A stretch of 22,950 nt of DNA, taken from a bacterium UBP15_UBA6099. GTDB taxonomy: Bacteria > UBP15 > UBA6099. The stretch is taken from positions 1 through 22,950 of the forward strand of contig DIWT01000007.1 of assembly GCA_002435745.1 (NCBI GenBank), read 5' to 3'. Below the pieces are notes generated by a model. It was not told the DNA's origin and did no database searches. It worked only from the letters and a program-made list of their open reading frames with translations. Of the stretch, positions 22,949-22,950 are shown in pieces (position 1 is the stretch's first letter; the number at the start of each line of letters is the position of its first letter). The translations under genes and the position numbers were made by a program.

Positions 22949-22950
22949 GC

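Overview
The window is 22.95 kb of bacterial chromosome with GC-rich coding DNA and short AT-rich gaps. It is very dense: nineteen complete genes and one tRNA gene, eighteen of the proteins and the tRNA on the minus strand, one protein on the plus strand. I saw no phage, IS element, CRISPR array or transposase. Gene content (PBP4, lytic transglycosylase, signal peptides, O-antigen-ligase-like polymerase, HD-GYP protein) fits an envelope-rich, probably diderm, environmental bacterium. I cannot name the phylum; no marker here is diagnostic, and an uncultivated lineage is plausible.

Minus-strand transcription runs from right to left. Block A (21490 down to 15714): ndk, dacB/PBP4, murI, hisG (long form), a two-TM microprotein, a secreted redoxin-propeller fusion without a CxxC, and ispD. 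A 375-bp repeat-bearing AT-rich gap with its own promoter follows. Block B (15338 down to 318): mtnA, PP2C phosphatase-TM-PEGA-like, degenerate PP2C-TM-NHL propeller, lytic transglycosylase, Cache-HAMP-GAF-HD-GYP, a charged 92-aa protein, acylphosphatase, an HTH (excisionase/MerR-type) protein, a STAS protein, a giant O-antigen-polymerase-TPR protein, purN and an RbgA/YlqF-type GTPase. Many junctions are 4-nt ATGA overlaps, so translational coupling is likely. Beyond it lie tRNA-Cys(GCA) with its own sigma70-type promoter and, at the left edge, the first two codons of another minus-strand gene whose -10 box lies inside a perfect 16-bp palindrome.

At the right end a secreted metallo-beta-lactamase-fold protein reads on the plus strand, divergent from ndk, with an imperfect hairpin cluster between the two promoters.

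The part most likely to be new is the signalling and envelope core of block B (about 6.1-14.3 kb). It pairs a membrane-anchored PP2C phosphatase carrying PEGA-like repeats with a neighbour whose PP2C-like domain has apparently lost its metal-binding aspartates and carries an NHL propeller across the membrane. A peptidoglycan-cleaving enzyme, a c-di-GMP phosphodiesterase, a STAS protein with a conserved Ser and an HTH protein follow in the same run of genes. No kinase or sigma factor is encoded in the window, so the circuit is inferred, not shown.
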